This document shows positions 1-9,489 of a stretch of DNA of 64,000 bases, piece by piece. How positions within the stretch are numbered: position 1 is the stretch's first letter; each line of letters starts with the position of its first letter. The stretch is from positions 434,001 through 498,000 of the forward strand of contig CAWETE010000004.1 of the NCBI GenBank assembly GCA_963811895.1, in the 5' to 3' direction. Origin of the DNA: DASSUW01 sp963811895 (GTDB lineage Bacteria; Actinomycetota; Thermoleophilia; Solirubrobacterales; Solirubrobacteraceae). The translations under genes were made by a program, and so were the position numbers. The notes beneath the pieces are model-generated. The model was given only the letters and a program-made list of their open reading frames with translations, was not told the DNA's origin and did no database searches.

Positions 1-570
1 CTCGTCGGTGAGGACGTCGCCGGTGGTGGAGAGGAAGACCACGGCGTCGTACTGGGCGAGGTTGGCGGTGTTGAAGTCGGCCGAGTTCTCGGTCGCGTCG
101 ACCTCGAAGTCATTCGCCGCGCCGAGCGCCTGGATCGCCGCGATGCCGGCGGGGATCGAGTCGTGCCGGAAGCCGGCCGTCTCGGAGAAGACGAGCACGT
201 TCTCGAGCGGGTCGGCGCCGGGCTCCTCGACGGTGACCGAGCCGGTCATGGTCCCGGGGTGCACCTCGCACAGGAAGGTGTAGACGCCGGGCGCCGTGAA
301 GGTGTGGTCGAAGGGCGCCTGGGCGGTGGCCGTCGGGGTGTCGACGTCCCAGTTGGCGCTCGTCGACTTGACGTTGTGATCGACCGTCTCGCCGGCGAAC
401 GTCCAGCGCACGGTCTCGCCGGTGCTGATCGTGACGTTGGGCGGCTGCCAGACGGACGCCTCCGCGTCGATCGTGGCGGCTGGAGCCTGGGCTCCGGCAA
501 CGCTCGCGGTGAACAGGCCGATGATCAGTGCGGCAGCAAGGGCCAACACCGCGAACAACGTCCGACGCAT
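1..570 (-). CDS. Secreted cupredoxin-ThuA domain protein (3' end outside window)
   Basis: The leftward reading frame stays open to the left edge, giving 190 residues of a longer protein. Residues 1-26 form a signal peptide (MRRTLFAVLALAAALIIGLF..., cleavage near AGAQ). Residues about 30-120 are a plastocyanin/azurin-like cupredoxin: an early His (VDHN) and a late CEVHPGTM segment supply the Cys, His and Met of a type 1 copper site. From about residue 128 a ThuA-like domain begins (VLVFSETAGFRHDSI). ThuA domains are usually found in exported sugar-related or sorbosone-dehydrogenase-like proteins. A GGGGGAG ribosome site precedes the ATG. Redox or carbohydrate function is inferred only, and the C-terminal domains are unseen. 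Confidence 0.8.
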   Translation of the reverse strand, partial: MRRTLFAVLALAAALIIGLFTASVAGAQAPAATIDAEASVWQPPNVTISTGETVRWTFAGETVDHNVKSTSANWDVDTPTATAQAPFDHTFTAPGVYTFLCEVHPGTMTGSVTVEEPGADPLENVLVFSETAGFRHDSIPAGIAAIQALGAANDFEVDATENSADFNTANLAQYDAVVFLSTTGDVLTDE

Positions 571-697
571 GAAACTCTCCCCCATCCCTCAATTGCCTGC
601 TTAAGGCGCGCTCCTCGTGCGCCTTGTGCGCCAGCTTTTGACTGGCGCCCGGACAAATTACTCGCGGGCGCCGGTCGCTGTCAACGGTGGAGGGTGA

Positions 698-1546
698 TCA
701 GGCCTTCGCGGTGGCCTTCTCGGACTTCTTGGTCGAGGACGCCTTCTTGCCGTCCTTCTTGCCGTCGTCCTTGACCGCCGCAAGGCTGGCCTCGAGGGCG
801 GCCATGAGGTCGGGCACCTTGTCGGGCTTGGGCGCCTCGGGCTGGACGGCGATCTCCTCGCCCGACGCCTTCTTCTCGATCAGCTCGAGCACCTTGTCGC
901 GGTACTCGTCGCGGTACTGGGAAGGGTCGAACTCGCTCGAGAGGGAGTCGATGAGCTGCTGGGCCATCTTGACCTCGCGGTCGGAGACCTTGAGCTCCTT
1001 GGAGTCGGGCAGGTCGTCGAGCTCGTCGTGCGGCACGACCTCGTCGTGGAAGATCATCGTCTCCATCATCAGCAGCTCGCCCGCCGGGCGGATCGCGACG
1101 AGCTGCTCCTTGGAGCGGATGACGACGCGGGCGATCGCGACCTTGGCCGACGCCTCCATGGCGTTCAGCAGCAGCCCGTAGGCCTTCGCGGCGCCCTTGT
1201 CGGGCACCAGGTAGTACGGGTGGTCGTAGTAGATCGGGTCGATGTCGACCTGATCGACGAAGTCCTCGATCTGGATCGTGCGCGTGCGCTCGGGGTCGAG
1301 CGCGTCGAGCTCGTCCGGCGTGATGACGACGTAGCGGTCCTTGGTCAGCTCGAAGCCCTTGACGATGCGGTCGAACGGCACCTCCTCGCCGGTCTCCGGA
1401 TCCATGCGCTTCTGCATGATGCGGTTGCCGGTGTCGGAGTTGAGCTGGTTGAACCGCACCGTCTTGCGGGACACCGCGGAGTAGAGCTTGATCGGCACGT
1501 TCACCAGTCCGAAGGAGATCGCGCCGCTCCAGATCGATCGGGCCAT
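698..1546 (-). CDS. ku: Ku protein, non-homologous end joining
   Basis: This 282-residue protein has the whole bacterial Ku core. It opens with MARSIWSGAISFGLVNVPIKL and contains the conserved LYSAV, RFNQL and YYLVPDKG stretches. Ku binds DNA ends as a homodimer ring and recruits LigD for end joining. After about residue 235 there is a lysine-rich tail (KKDGKKASSTKK), which in other bacterial Ku proteins supports DNA sliding and ligase contact. The length is normal for the family. The ligD gene lies about 6 kb further right on the same strand, with unrelated genes between, so the two are probably not in one operon. Confidence 0.97.
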   Translation of the reverse strand: MARSIWSGAISFGLVNVPIKLYSAVSRKTVRFNQLNSDTGNRIMQKRMDPETGEEVPFDRIVKGFELTKDRYVVITPDELDALDPERTRTIQIEDFVDQVDIDPIYYDHPYYLVPDKGAAKAYGLLLNAMEASAKVAIARVVIRSKEQLVAIRPAGELLMMETMIFHDEVVPHDELDDLPDSKELKVSDREVKMAQQLIDSLSSEFDPSQYRDEYRDKVLELIEKKASGEEIAVQPEAPKPDKVPDLMAALEASLAAVKDDGKKDGKKASSTKKSEKATAKA

Positions 1547-1576
1547 GCCCTTATTCTGACTGACGGGCAGGCGCGT

Positions 1577-2236
1577 TCAACGCGCGCATGCTCGCTTGCG
1601 CCCGCGGACGACCAGCACATCCTCCTCGCGCTGGCCCGGATCGAGCAGGCCCACGGCCTCCAGATGGGCGCGGCGGCCGTTCATCAGCGGGCCGAGCGGA
1701 CCGTGCTCCTGGGCGGCCAGGTCGACCTCCAGGCCCCCGGCCGCGAGCGCCTCGGCGGTCCGCTCGTAGCCGAGCAGCGACGAGTGCACGACGAGCAGCA
1801 CGCCGCCGGAGGCCAGGTGCGCGGGCGCCGCCTCGCAGATGCGATCGAGCAGCGCGCGGCCGTCGCGTCCGGCGTCCCACGCGCGTGCGGGCCCGCGTGC
1901 GGGAAGGGCGTCGGTGGGCGCCGGCACGTACGGCGGGTTGGAGACGATCGCGTCGAAGCGCTCGCCGGGCACGGCGTCGAGCAGGTCGCCCCTCACCGCT
2001 CTCACCTTGACGCCGTTGAGGAGCGCGTTGAGGCGGATCGTCGCGACCGCGCGGAGCGACACGTCGACTGCCGTCGCCTCGGCGCGACGGGCCGCCCGGA
2101 TGGCCAGTGCGCCACTGCCCGAGCAGAGGTCGAGCACGCGCGCGCCGGGCGGGAGGCCCTCGCGGTCGAGCGCGTCGGCGAGCAGCCAGGTGTCGCTGAT
2201 CGGACGGAAGACGCCCGGCAGGGTGACGAGCCTCAC
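1577..2236 (-). CDS. HemK/MTQ2-like SAM-dependent methyltransferase
   Basis: This 219-residue single-domain class I methyltransferase has the SAM loop VLDLCSGSGALAI at about residue 35 and the catalytic SNPPYVP motif at about 100. NPPY is typical of enzymes that methylate amide nitrogens, such as the release-factor methylases PrmC/HemK and the short HemK2/MTQ2 group. There is no N-terminal helical domain as in PrmC, so the short group fits better. The start is GTG. It is divergent from the GCS2 ligase at 2261 with only 24 bp between the starts. Related short methylases sit near CDGSH and iron-containing redox enzymes in other actinobacteria, and both families occur nearby here. The substrate is unknown. 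Confidence 0.8.
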   Translation of the reverse strand: MRLVTLPGVFRPISDTWLLADALDREGLPPGARVLDLCSGSGALAIRAARRAEATAVDVSLRAVATIRLNALLNGVKVRAVRGDLLDAVPGERFDAIVSNPPYVPAPTDALPARGPARAWDAGRDGRALLDRICEAAPAHLASGGVLLVVHSSLLGYERTAEALAAGGLEVDLAAQEHGPLGPLMNGRRAHLEAVGLLDPGQREEDVLVVRGRKRACAR

Positions 2237-2260
2237 GCTCGCGCCCTACCCTCACGGGCC

Positions 2261-3268
2261 GTGCGCGATTCCGACCTGCGGGCCGCATTCGAGCGCCCCG
2301 GGCCGGGGACGGTCGGCCTCGAAGAGGAGGTGATGCTGCTCGACGCCGAGACGCTCGACCTCGCGCCGCACGCCGCCGAGGTCGTCGAGGCGCTCGGCGA
2401 CCCGCGCTTCAAGATCGAGATGCCCGCGGCGCAGCTCGAGATCGTCACCGCGCCGCACGCGACCGTGGCGGAGGCGGCCGCCGAGCTGGCGCAGGCGCGC
2501 GCCGACCTCGCCGCCGCCGCCGCGCCGCGCTTCCGCCTCGCGGGCGCCGGCGCGCATCCCTTCGCGGCGGGCTCCGGACCGCTCAACCCTGGCCCCCGGT
2601 ACGAGGCGATCGAGGCCGAGTACGCGTCGGTCGCCCACCGCCAGCTCGTCTTCGGCCTGCACGTGCACGTCGCCGTGCCCGGCGCCGACCGCGCGCTCGC
2701 GGTCTACAACGCGCTGCGCTCCTATCTGCCCCAGCTCGCCGCGCTCGCCGCCAACGCGCCGTTCTACGAGGGCCGCGACAGCGGCCTGGCCTCGGTCCGC
2801 CCGCGCATCTCGGGCCTGCTTCCGCGCCAGGGCGTGCCGCCCGCGCTCGACAGCTTCGAGGCCTACGCCGAGGCGCTGCGCTGGTGCGGGTTCGACGACC
2901 CGCGCCAGTGGTGGTGGGAGCTTCGCCTGCACCCGGTGTTCGGGACGCTGGAGGTCCGGGTGCCGGACACGCAGACGACGGTCGAGGAGACGGAGGCCGT
3001 CGCGACCGTGATCCACGACCTCGTGCAGCGACTGGCCGAGCGCCCCGAGCCGATTCACGAGTCGTGGCGGATCGACCAGAACCGCTGGTCGGCGTGCCGG
3101 CACGGCCTCGAGGGCGAGATGACCGACCTCGTGACCGGCGAGCGCCGTTCCACGCGCGAGCTGCTCCGCGCGCCGGCGGCGAGCCCCGCTGCGCGCCAGC
3201 GGGAGGTCGCGGCCGAGCGCGGCCTGCGCGGATTGGTGGCGTGGATGGCTGATCGCTTCGCTGGGTAG
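2261..3268 (+). CDS. Carboxylate-amine ligase, glutamate-cysteine ligase type 2 (YbdK-like)
   Basis: This protein of about 335 residues starts at GTG with VRDSDLRAAFE. It carries GCS2-family signatures: the N-terminal TVGLEEEVML, the metal-binding FGLHVHVAVPG and RISGLLPRQG, and near the end WRIDQNRWSA. Family members join an amino acid to the gamma-carboxylate of glutamate using ATP. YbdK itself shows weak glutamate-cysteine ligase activity, and the real substrate of most members is unknown. The GTG was chosen because it lies just after the divergent methyltransferase start and keeps the normal N-terminus. The frame is open much further upstream, but that is antisense to ku. Co-transcription with the diiron enzyme 10 bp downstream is likely. 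Confidence 0.88.
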   Translation: MRDSDLRAAFERPGPGTVGLEEEVMLLDAETLDLAPHAAEVVEALGDPRFKIEMPAAQLEIVTAPHATVAEAAAELAQARADLAAAAAPRFRLAGAGAHPFAAGSGPLNPGPRYEAIEAEYASVAHRQLVFGLHVHVAVPGADRALAVYNALRSYLPQLAALAANAPFYEGRDSGLASVRPRISGLLPRQGVPPALDSFEAYAEALRWCGFDDPRQWWWELRLHPVFGTLEVRVPDTQTTVEETEAVATVIHDLVQRLAERPEPIHESWRIDQNRWSACRHGLEGEMTDLVTGERRSTRELLRAPAASPAARQREVAAERGLRGLVAWMADRFAG

Positions 3269-4215
3269 GGCGTCCGATGTGATCGCCCGCGGGCCCGTCA
3301 GCGAGTTCCTCATCGAAGCGCTGACGCGCCGGCCCTCCGCGCTGTCACCGGCGCCCGAGCCGGACGGCGCCGAGGACCACCAGCTCGCGCTCTACCTCTG
3401 CTACGAGCTGCATTACCGCGGCCTGCCCGGCGTCGACGATCGCTGGGAGTGGGAGCCGTCCCTCCTCGCGCTGCGGGCCGAGCTGGAGGAGCGCTTCGAG
3501 GCCGACCTGCGGCGCGACGTGCCGGTGCCGTCCGGCAGCGGCGCGATGGACCTCGCGCTGCGCGCGATCGAGGAGGCCGACGACGCACCCTCGCTCTCCA
3601 AGTACCTCGAGCGCCAGGGCACGCTCGAGCAGTTCGTCGAGTTCGTGGTCCACCGCTCCGCCTACCAGCTCAAGGAGGCCGACCCGCACTCGTGGGCGCT
3701 GCCGCGGCTCAGCGGCGGCCCGAAGGCCGCGCTGGTCGAGATCCAGGCCGACGAGTACGGCGGCGGCGACCCGCGGCGCATCCACGCGCAGCTCTTCGCC
3801 GACGCCATGGACGCGCTCGGGCTCGACAGCCGCTACGGCGCGTACGTCGACCGGATCCCCGCGGTCACGCTCGCAACCGTCAACCTCATGTCGATGTTCG
3901 GGCTTCACCGCCGCCTGCGGGGCGCGATCGTCGGCCACCTCGCGCTGTTCGAGATGACCTCGTCGATACCCAACCGCCGCTACGCGAGCGGCCTGCGGCG
4001 GCTCGGCGTGCCCGAGGCGACGGGCTTCTTCGACGAGCACGTGGTGGCCGACGCCGTGCACGAGAACGTCGCGGCGGTCGATCTCGCCGGCGGCCTCGCC
4101 AAGCAGGACCCGCGCCTGGAGCCCGACATCCTCTGGGGCGCCGCGGCGCTGATCGAGCTCGATGGCCGCTTCGCCCGCCATCTGCTCGACAGCTGGGCGG
4201 GGGGCGAGAGCTCGC

Positions 4216-4955
<740 letters not shown>

Positions 4956-4959
<4 letters not shown>

Positions 4960-5678
4960 CGGCGCTGCATCCGGTCGACGATGCGCGCCAGCGGGATCGT
5001 CACGCAGAGGTACAGCGCGGCGGCGGCCAGCAGCGGCGTGTAGTTGAAGGTCGACGAGGCGTCGATCTGCGCGACCCGGAACGCCTCGATGACCCCGAGC
5101 ACCGAGACCAGCGCCACGTCCTTCTGCAGCGAGATGAAGTCGTTGAGCAGCGGCGGCACGACCCGGCGCACGGCCTGCGGGAGCACGACGTGGCGCAGCG
5201 TCTGCGACTCGGTCAGGCCGAGCGCGAGCGACGCCGCGCGCTGGCTCGGGTGGATCGAGTCGATCCCCGCGCGGTAGACCTCCGCGACGTAGGCCGAGTA
5301 GGAGAGCGAGAGCGCGACGCCGCCGAGCAGAACCGGGCCGGTCGGCACGCCCTCCAGCTCGAGCGCCGGCACGCCGAACCCGACGAGGAAGACGAGCAGG
5401 ATCGTGGGCACGCCGCGCAGCACGTCGGTGTAGACGGCGCCCATCAGCCGCAGCGGGAACAACGCCGGCGCCCGCGAGGTCCGCACCAGCGCGATCGCCA
5501 GGCCGACGATCAGCACCACGACCTCGATCACGCAGAACATCTTCACGTCGAGCCAGAAGCCGGCGAGCACGTCCGGGAAGGAGCGCTTGAAGTCCGGCCA
5601 CGAGAAGAACGTCTCCTTCACGTTCTCCCACCCCGGGCTGGTGAGGACGATCGCGGCCAGGCCGCCGATGACCACCAC
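4956..5678 (-). CDS. Polar amino-acid ABC transporter, permease
   Basis: This is a HisM/GlnP-family permease of at least 240 residues, with about five membrane segments and the cytoplasmic coupling loop around LALGLTESQTLRHVVLPQA. The usable start is uncertain. GTG at 5678 falls inside the first membrane helix, yet the frame stays open upstream for about 30 more codons and encodes a natural arginine-rich N-terminus (IRATARRRRSQRG) without ATG, GTG or TTG. An ATC start at 5741 or a base error is therefore possible. It is flanked by its binding protein and ATPase in one leftward operon. Confidence 0.88.
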
Positions 5679-5751
5679 GGTCGACAGCGCGGCGATCGCC
5701 GCGCCGCGCTGCGAGCGGCGCCGCCGGGCCGTGGCCCGGATGGCTCGGCGG

Positions 5752-6606
5752 CTACTGGAGGACGGGTGCGTCAGCGGACTCGCTCATCCACTGCTGGGTG
5801 ATCTCGTCGAGCTCACCCGAGTCCTTCAGCTTGCCGATCGCCTCGTTCACGCAATCCGTGAGCGGCGAGTCCTTCTCCAGCAGGGCGCCCCACTCGTCGC
5901 CGCCGGGAGCGTCGAACTGGCCGACGATGCTGGCGCCGGGCAGCTCCACCGCGGTCAGGAAGAGGGCGGTCGGCAGGTCGACCACCACGGCGTCGACCTG
6001 GTCCTGCTTGATGGCCGTGACCACGGCGTTGGAGTCGTCGAACACCTTCGGCTGCTCGCTCGGCTGGATCGAGGCGGCGACCGCGTCGAGGCTCGTCGTG
6101 CCGATCTGCACGCCGATCGTGACGTCCTTGAGGTCGGCGAGGCTGGTGGCGCCGGCGGCGGGCGAGCCCTTGGCGGCGATCACGGCCTGCGGCGCCTGGT
6201 AGTACGGATCCGAGAAGTCGACGCGCTTGGCCCGCGCGGGCGTGATCGAGATCTGGTTGACGTCGAAGTCGAAGTCCTTCGGCCCCGGCCGGTAGGAGGC
6301 GTTGAACGGCACGACCTTCCACTCGACCTCGCTCTGCTCGAAGCCCAGCTCGCGGGCGATCGCGTAGGCGACGGCGCTCTCGAAGCCCTTGCCGTTGGTC
6401 GGGTCGTCGTCCTCGAAGTACGGCGGGAAGGCCGGCTTGTCGGTGCCGACGGTGAGCTTGCCGTCCGCGACGGTCTGGAGCTGGTCCTTCGCGCACGCGT
6501 CGGCCGCGGGCGTCGACTGGGCGGCGGGCTCGGGCTCCTCCTCGTCCTCGCCGCAGGCGACGAGGGCCAGCGAGAGGGCCAGGACGATCGCGGTGAGCAG
6601 GCGCAC
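5752..6606 (-). CDS. Amino-acid ABC transporter substrate-binding lipoprotein
   Basis: This 284-residue family 3 solute-binding protein has a lipoprotein signal peptide with lipobox LVAC (Cys at about 18), an acidic linker, and then a periplasmic-binding fold starting near GKLTVGTDKPAFPPY. The motifs KGFESAVAYAIARELG and ISITPARAKRVDFSDPYY are typical of polar amino-acid receptors of the GlnH/FliY class. The start is GTG. It heads the transporter operon, followed by the permease and the ATPase. Ligand specificity cannot be read from the sequence. Confidence 0.94.
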   Translation of the reverse strand: MRLLTAIVLALSLALVACGEDEEEPEPAAQSTPAADACAKDQLQTVADGKLTVGTDKPAFPPYFEDDDPTNGKGFESAVAYAIARELGFEQSEVEWKVVPFNASYRPGPKDFDFDVNQISITPARAKRVDFSDPYYQAPQAVIAAKGSPAAGATSLADLKDVTIGVQIGTTSLDAVAASIQPSEQPKVFDDSNAVVTAIKQDQVDAVVVDLPTALFLTAVELPGASIVGQFDAPGGDEWGALLEKDSPLTDCVNEAIGKLKDSGELDEITQQWMSESADAPVLQ

Positions 6607-6615
6607 GCGCGGAGA

Positions 6616-6825
6616 CTAACGATCCTCGGGCCCGCTCGGGGCCCGGAACCTCACCAGCTTGTGCGTCCCGTCGCAGAAGGGCCGCATGCGCGACTTTCCG
6701 CAGCGGCACAGCGCGATCGTCTCGCGGTCCAGCTCGATCTCGTTGCCCTCCTGGTCGGCCAGCCTGACCGGGCCGCGCACGAGCAGCGGCCCGTCGCGGT
6801 AGGGGGTGATGACGACGTCCTTCAT
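6616..6825 (-). CDS. Small CDGSH iron-sulfur protein
   Basis: This 69-residue protein carries the complete CDGSH signature CRCGKSRMRPFCDGTH at about residues 40-55. The three Cys and one His of this motif bind a [2Fe-2S] cluster, as in mitoNEET. The protein is minimal, with only a short beta-rich N-terminus before the motif. Its ATG overlaps the stop of the upstream aldo/keto reductase (ATGA), so the two are probably translated together. In other actinobacteria CDGSH proteins travel with iron-containing redox enzymes and HemK2-like methylases, both of which lie within 5 kb here. An electron- or cluster-transfer role is inferred from the family. Confidence 0.93.
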   Translation of the reverse strand: MKDVVITPYRDGPLLVRGPVRLADQEGNEIELDRETIALCRCGKSRMRPFCDGTHKLVRFRAPSGPEDR

Positions 6826-7628
6826 CCGATCCGCTCCAGCTCCTCGGGGGTGAGCTCCAGCTCGACGGCCTTCACGCTGTCGAGGATCGACTCCGGGCGG
6901 CTGGCGCCCGGGATCGGGACCACGACCGGGCTCAGCGAGAGCAGCCACGCGAGCGCCACCTGATGGGGCGAGACGCCGCGCTCCTCCGCCACGGCCCCGG
7001 CGCGCGACACGCCCTTCATCGGCGACCACGGGATGAAGGCGATGCCGTGCTCGTCGCAGAGCTCCACCTCGCCCTTGCCGATCGGGTCCGTGTACTCGAG
7101 CGAGAGCTGGTTCTGGACGGACACCAGGTCGACCATCGAGCGGGTGAGCTCGATCTGCTCGACGTTGGCGTTGGAGATCCCGATCCAGCGCACCTTGCCC
7201 TCGTCCTGGAGCTCCTTGAAGGCGCCGATCGTCTCCTCGTAGGGCACTTCGGGGTCGGGGCGGTGGTACTGGTAGAGGTCGATCCGGTCCGTCTCCAGCG
7301 CTTTCAGGGAGCGCTCGCAGGCGGCCTTGATGTACTCGGGCCGGCCGTCGAGCTCCCACGCCCCGCCGGGGCGCGTGTGGCCGCCCTTGGTGGCGACCAT
7401 CACGCCGTCGCGACGGCCGCGCAGCGCCTTGGCGATCAGCCGCTCGTTGTGGCCGACATCGCTCTCGTCGACGCAGTAGGCGTCGGCGGTGTCGATCAGG
7501 TTCACGCCCGCGTCGAGCGCGGCGTGGATGGTGCGGATCGACTGCTCCTCGGGCGGGCGCCCGCGGAGCGACATCGGCATCGCGCCGAGGCCGATCGGGA
7601 ACACGTCGGTGCCGGCGATCTGTCTCAC
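6822..7628 (-). CDS. Aldo/keto reductase
   Basis: This 268-residue (beta/alpha)8 aldo/keto reductase has the catalytic tetrad recognisable as D in LIDTADAYC, Y in that same segment, K in MVATKGGH and H in LYQYHRPDP. NADPH-binding residues are in the C-terminal PIPGASRPESI. Such enzymes reduce carbonyl groups with NADPH, and no substrate is implied. GTG overlaps the ligD stop (GTGA), and its own stop overlaps the CDGSH start, so ligD, this gene and the CDGSH gene form one tightly packed leftward unit. Confidence 0.93.
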   Translation of the reverse strand: MRQIAGTDVFPIGLGAMPMSLRGRPPEEQSIRTIHAALDAGVNLIDTADAYCVDESDVGHNERLIAKALRGRRDGVMVATKGGHTRPGGAWELDGRPEYIKAACERSLKALETDRIDLYQYHRPDPEVPYEETIGAFKELQDEGKVRWIGISNANVEQIELTRSMVDLVSVQNQLSLEYTDPIGKGEVELCDEHGIAFIPWSPMKGVSRAGAVAEERGVSPHQVALAWLLSLSPVVVPIPGASRPESILDSVKAVELELTPEELERIG

Positions 7629-9053
7629 GTCTCTTCGAGCTCCACGGTCTTGGGGTCGATGTCGTCGCGCAGGCCCAGGTAGCGCGGATGGCGCAGCGTG
7701 CCGACCTGCGTGACCTCTCCATACCCGACGCGGGCGACCAGCACCGGGTCGACGAAGCGGGTCTCCTTCGGCGGCTGGCGCCCCTCGAACGGGTTCGCGT
7801 CGGTGGCGAGGCCGGCGAGGAGGCCGCTCAGGCGGTTGAGCTCGCGCTCGTCGAAGCCCGTGCCGACGCGGCCCGCGTACTTGAGCTCGCCGTCCTGGTG
7901 CACGCCGACGACGAGCGCGCCGAACTGGTCGCTGCGCCGGCCCTCGCCCTGCAGCCAGCCGCCGATCACCACGTCGGTCTCGAGCACGTTCTTGACCTTC
8001 ACCCAGCCGTGCGCGCGCTTGCCCGGCATGTAGGGGCAGTCGAGCCGCTTGGCGATGATGCCCTCCAGGCCCTGGGCCCTGGAGGCCTCGAGCATCGCCG
8101 CGCCGTCGCCGACGTGGTGCGCGGGGGTCATCCAGCGGTCGCCCCGGAGGCCGAGCTCGAGCAGGCGCTCGCGCCGCTCGACGTACGTCAGGTCGATCAG
8201 CGAGTGGCCGTCGAGCCACAGCAGGTCGAAGATGACGTAGCTGACCGGGTCGCTCTGGGAGAGCCGCCGTACGTGGCTCTCGGAGGTGAGGTGCATCCGC
8301 CCCTGGAGCTTCTGGAAGCTCGGCCGGCCGTCGTCGAAGGCCACCACCTCGCCGTCGACGATCGCGTCGTGGCCCGCCAGCGCGCGGCCGAGCTCGCGCA
8401 GCTCCGGGTAGCGCGGCGTGATGTCGCGCCCGCTGCGCGCCTCGAGCCGCAGGCGCCCGCCGTCGACGTAGCCGATCGCCCGCACGCCGTCCCACTTGAT
8501 CTCGTAGGCCCAGTTCTCGTCGTCCTTCGGGAGCTCGCCCGTGCGGGCCAGCATCGGCTCGATCCGCTTGGGCATCGGCTCGCGGTCCGGATCCTCGGGC
8601 GGATCCATCCGGTGGATCATCCAGTTCTTGCCGTCGGTGCGGAACAGGACGTACTTGCCGCGGAGCCGCTCGCCGTGGAAGGTGACCATCACCTCGTCCT
8701 TGCGCCACTTGTGGGTCTCGTAGGTCCCGCGGTCCCAGATCTTCATCGTCCCGGCGCCGTACTCGCCCTGCGGGATGTCGCCGTGGAAGTCCAGGTACTC
8801 GAGCGGGTGGTCCTCGGTGCGGACCGCGAGGTTGTTGCGGCGCGGGTCCGGCGGGATGCCCTTGGGGACCGCCCACGAGGCCAGCGCGCCGTCGCGCTCG
8901 AGCCGCAGATCCCAGTGCAGGGCCCGCGCGTGGTGCTCCTGGACCACGAACCTCGCGGTGCGTCCATCGTCCGGCGGCTCAGTCGTCGCCGGAAGGCTCG
9001 GGGGTGGCGGAGAAGTCCCGTTTGCGTCGGTAGGAATCGAGGTTGCCTGACAT
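7625..9053 (-). CDS. ligD: DNA ligase D, phosphoesterase plus ligase domains, with frameshift
   Basis: The protein starts at ATG 9053 with MSGNLDSYRRKRDFSATPEP, then hits TGA at 8981. Skipping one base there restores the frame into the 3'-phosphoesterase domain (RFVVQEHHARALHWDLRLE, metal-binding His/Asp) and an ATP-dependent ligase domain with the nucleotidyl lysine in YEIKWDGVRA and a C-terminal OB-fold. The corrected length is about 475 residues. The primase-like polymerase domain of the longest LigD proteins is absent and not encoded elsewhere in the window. LigD seals breaks held by Ku. The single-base slip could be an assembly error, because both flanking segments match the family without loss. 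Confidence 0.9.
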
Positions 9054-9067
9054 CGATTTACGGGTAA
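9042..9067 (+). promoter_or_regulatory. Candidate SigB/F-type promoter for the STAS-RsbW operon
   Basis: GTTGCC (9042-9047) and GGGTAA (9062-9067) are 14 bp apart, close to the SigB/SigF pattern GTTT-N12-15-GGGTA. The motif lies 51 bp upstream of the STAS gene start and overlaps the divergent ligD start region. It matches five further sites of the same shape in this block. Confidence 0.5.
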
Positions 9068-9117
9068 TGCCCCTTCGGAGTTAGGCGGCCGGGTATGCGG
9101 GTATCTTGCATGCCCGT

Positions 9118-9489
9118 ATGGAAGCCAATCCCATCGTGCTCGACGACACCGCGGGGGATGTCGTGGTGGTCGTCGTCGAAGGAGAGCACGACATCTACAC
9201 CGCCCCCACGCTGCGCGAGCGGCTGGAGGAGGCCCTGGACCGCGGCGGAGGCATCGTCGTGGACCTGACGGCCGCAACGTTCGTCGACTCGTCCGTGCTC
9301 GGCGCGCTGCTCGACGCGCGGCGCCGCGCCCTCGAGGCGAAGCAGGGGTTCGTGGTGTGCGTGGGCGAGACGGTGGAGCCTGGTGTGCAGCGGATCCTGG
9401 ACATCACGGGCCTGGTTCCCGTCCTGCCCGTCCTGCGCAGGCGCGAAGAGGCGATCGAGGCGGCGCGGTCGAACGGCGCGAGCACATGA
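9118..9489 (+). CDS. STAS-domain anti-sigma factor antagonist
   Basis: This 123-residue single STAS domain is of the RsbV/SpoIIAA type. The phospho-acceptor serine lies in TFVDSSVLGAL at about residues 57-67, the usual position. In this family the unphosphorylated form binds an RsbW-like kinase and frees a sigma factor, while phosphorylation by the kinase breaks the contact. ATG 9118 was chosen over an in-frame TTG four codons upstream. Its stop overlaps the ATG of the kinase gene that follows (ATGA), giving the expected antagonist-kinase pair. Confidence 0.92.
   Translation: MEANPIVLDDTAGDVVVVVVEGEHDIYTAPTLRERLEEALDRGGGIVVDLTAATFVDSSVLGALLDARRRALEAKQGFVVCVGETVEPGVQRILDITGLVPVLPVLRRREEAIEAARSNGAST

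Noticed and set aside
1028..3268. One 746-codon frame covering ku antisense and the GCS2 ligase
   Set aside because: Only the part after 2261 has family similarity; the upstream part is antisense shadow of ku and the methyltransferase in high-GC DNA.
3261..3269. GGGTAG before the diiron gene as a SigB/F promoter
   Set aside because: It lies at the end of the GCS2 coding region and has no GTT-type element 13-14 bp upstream.
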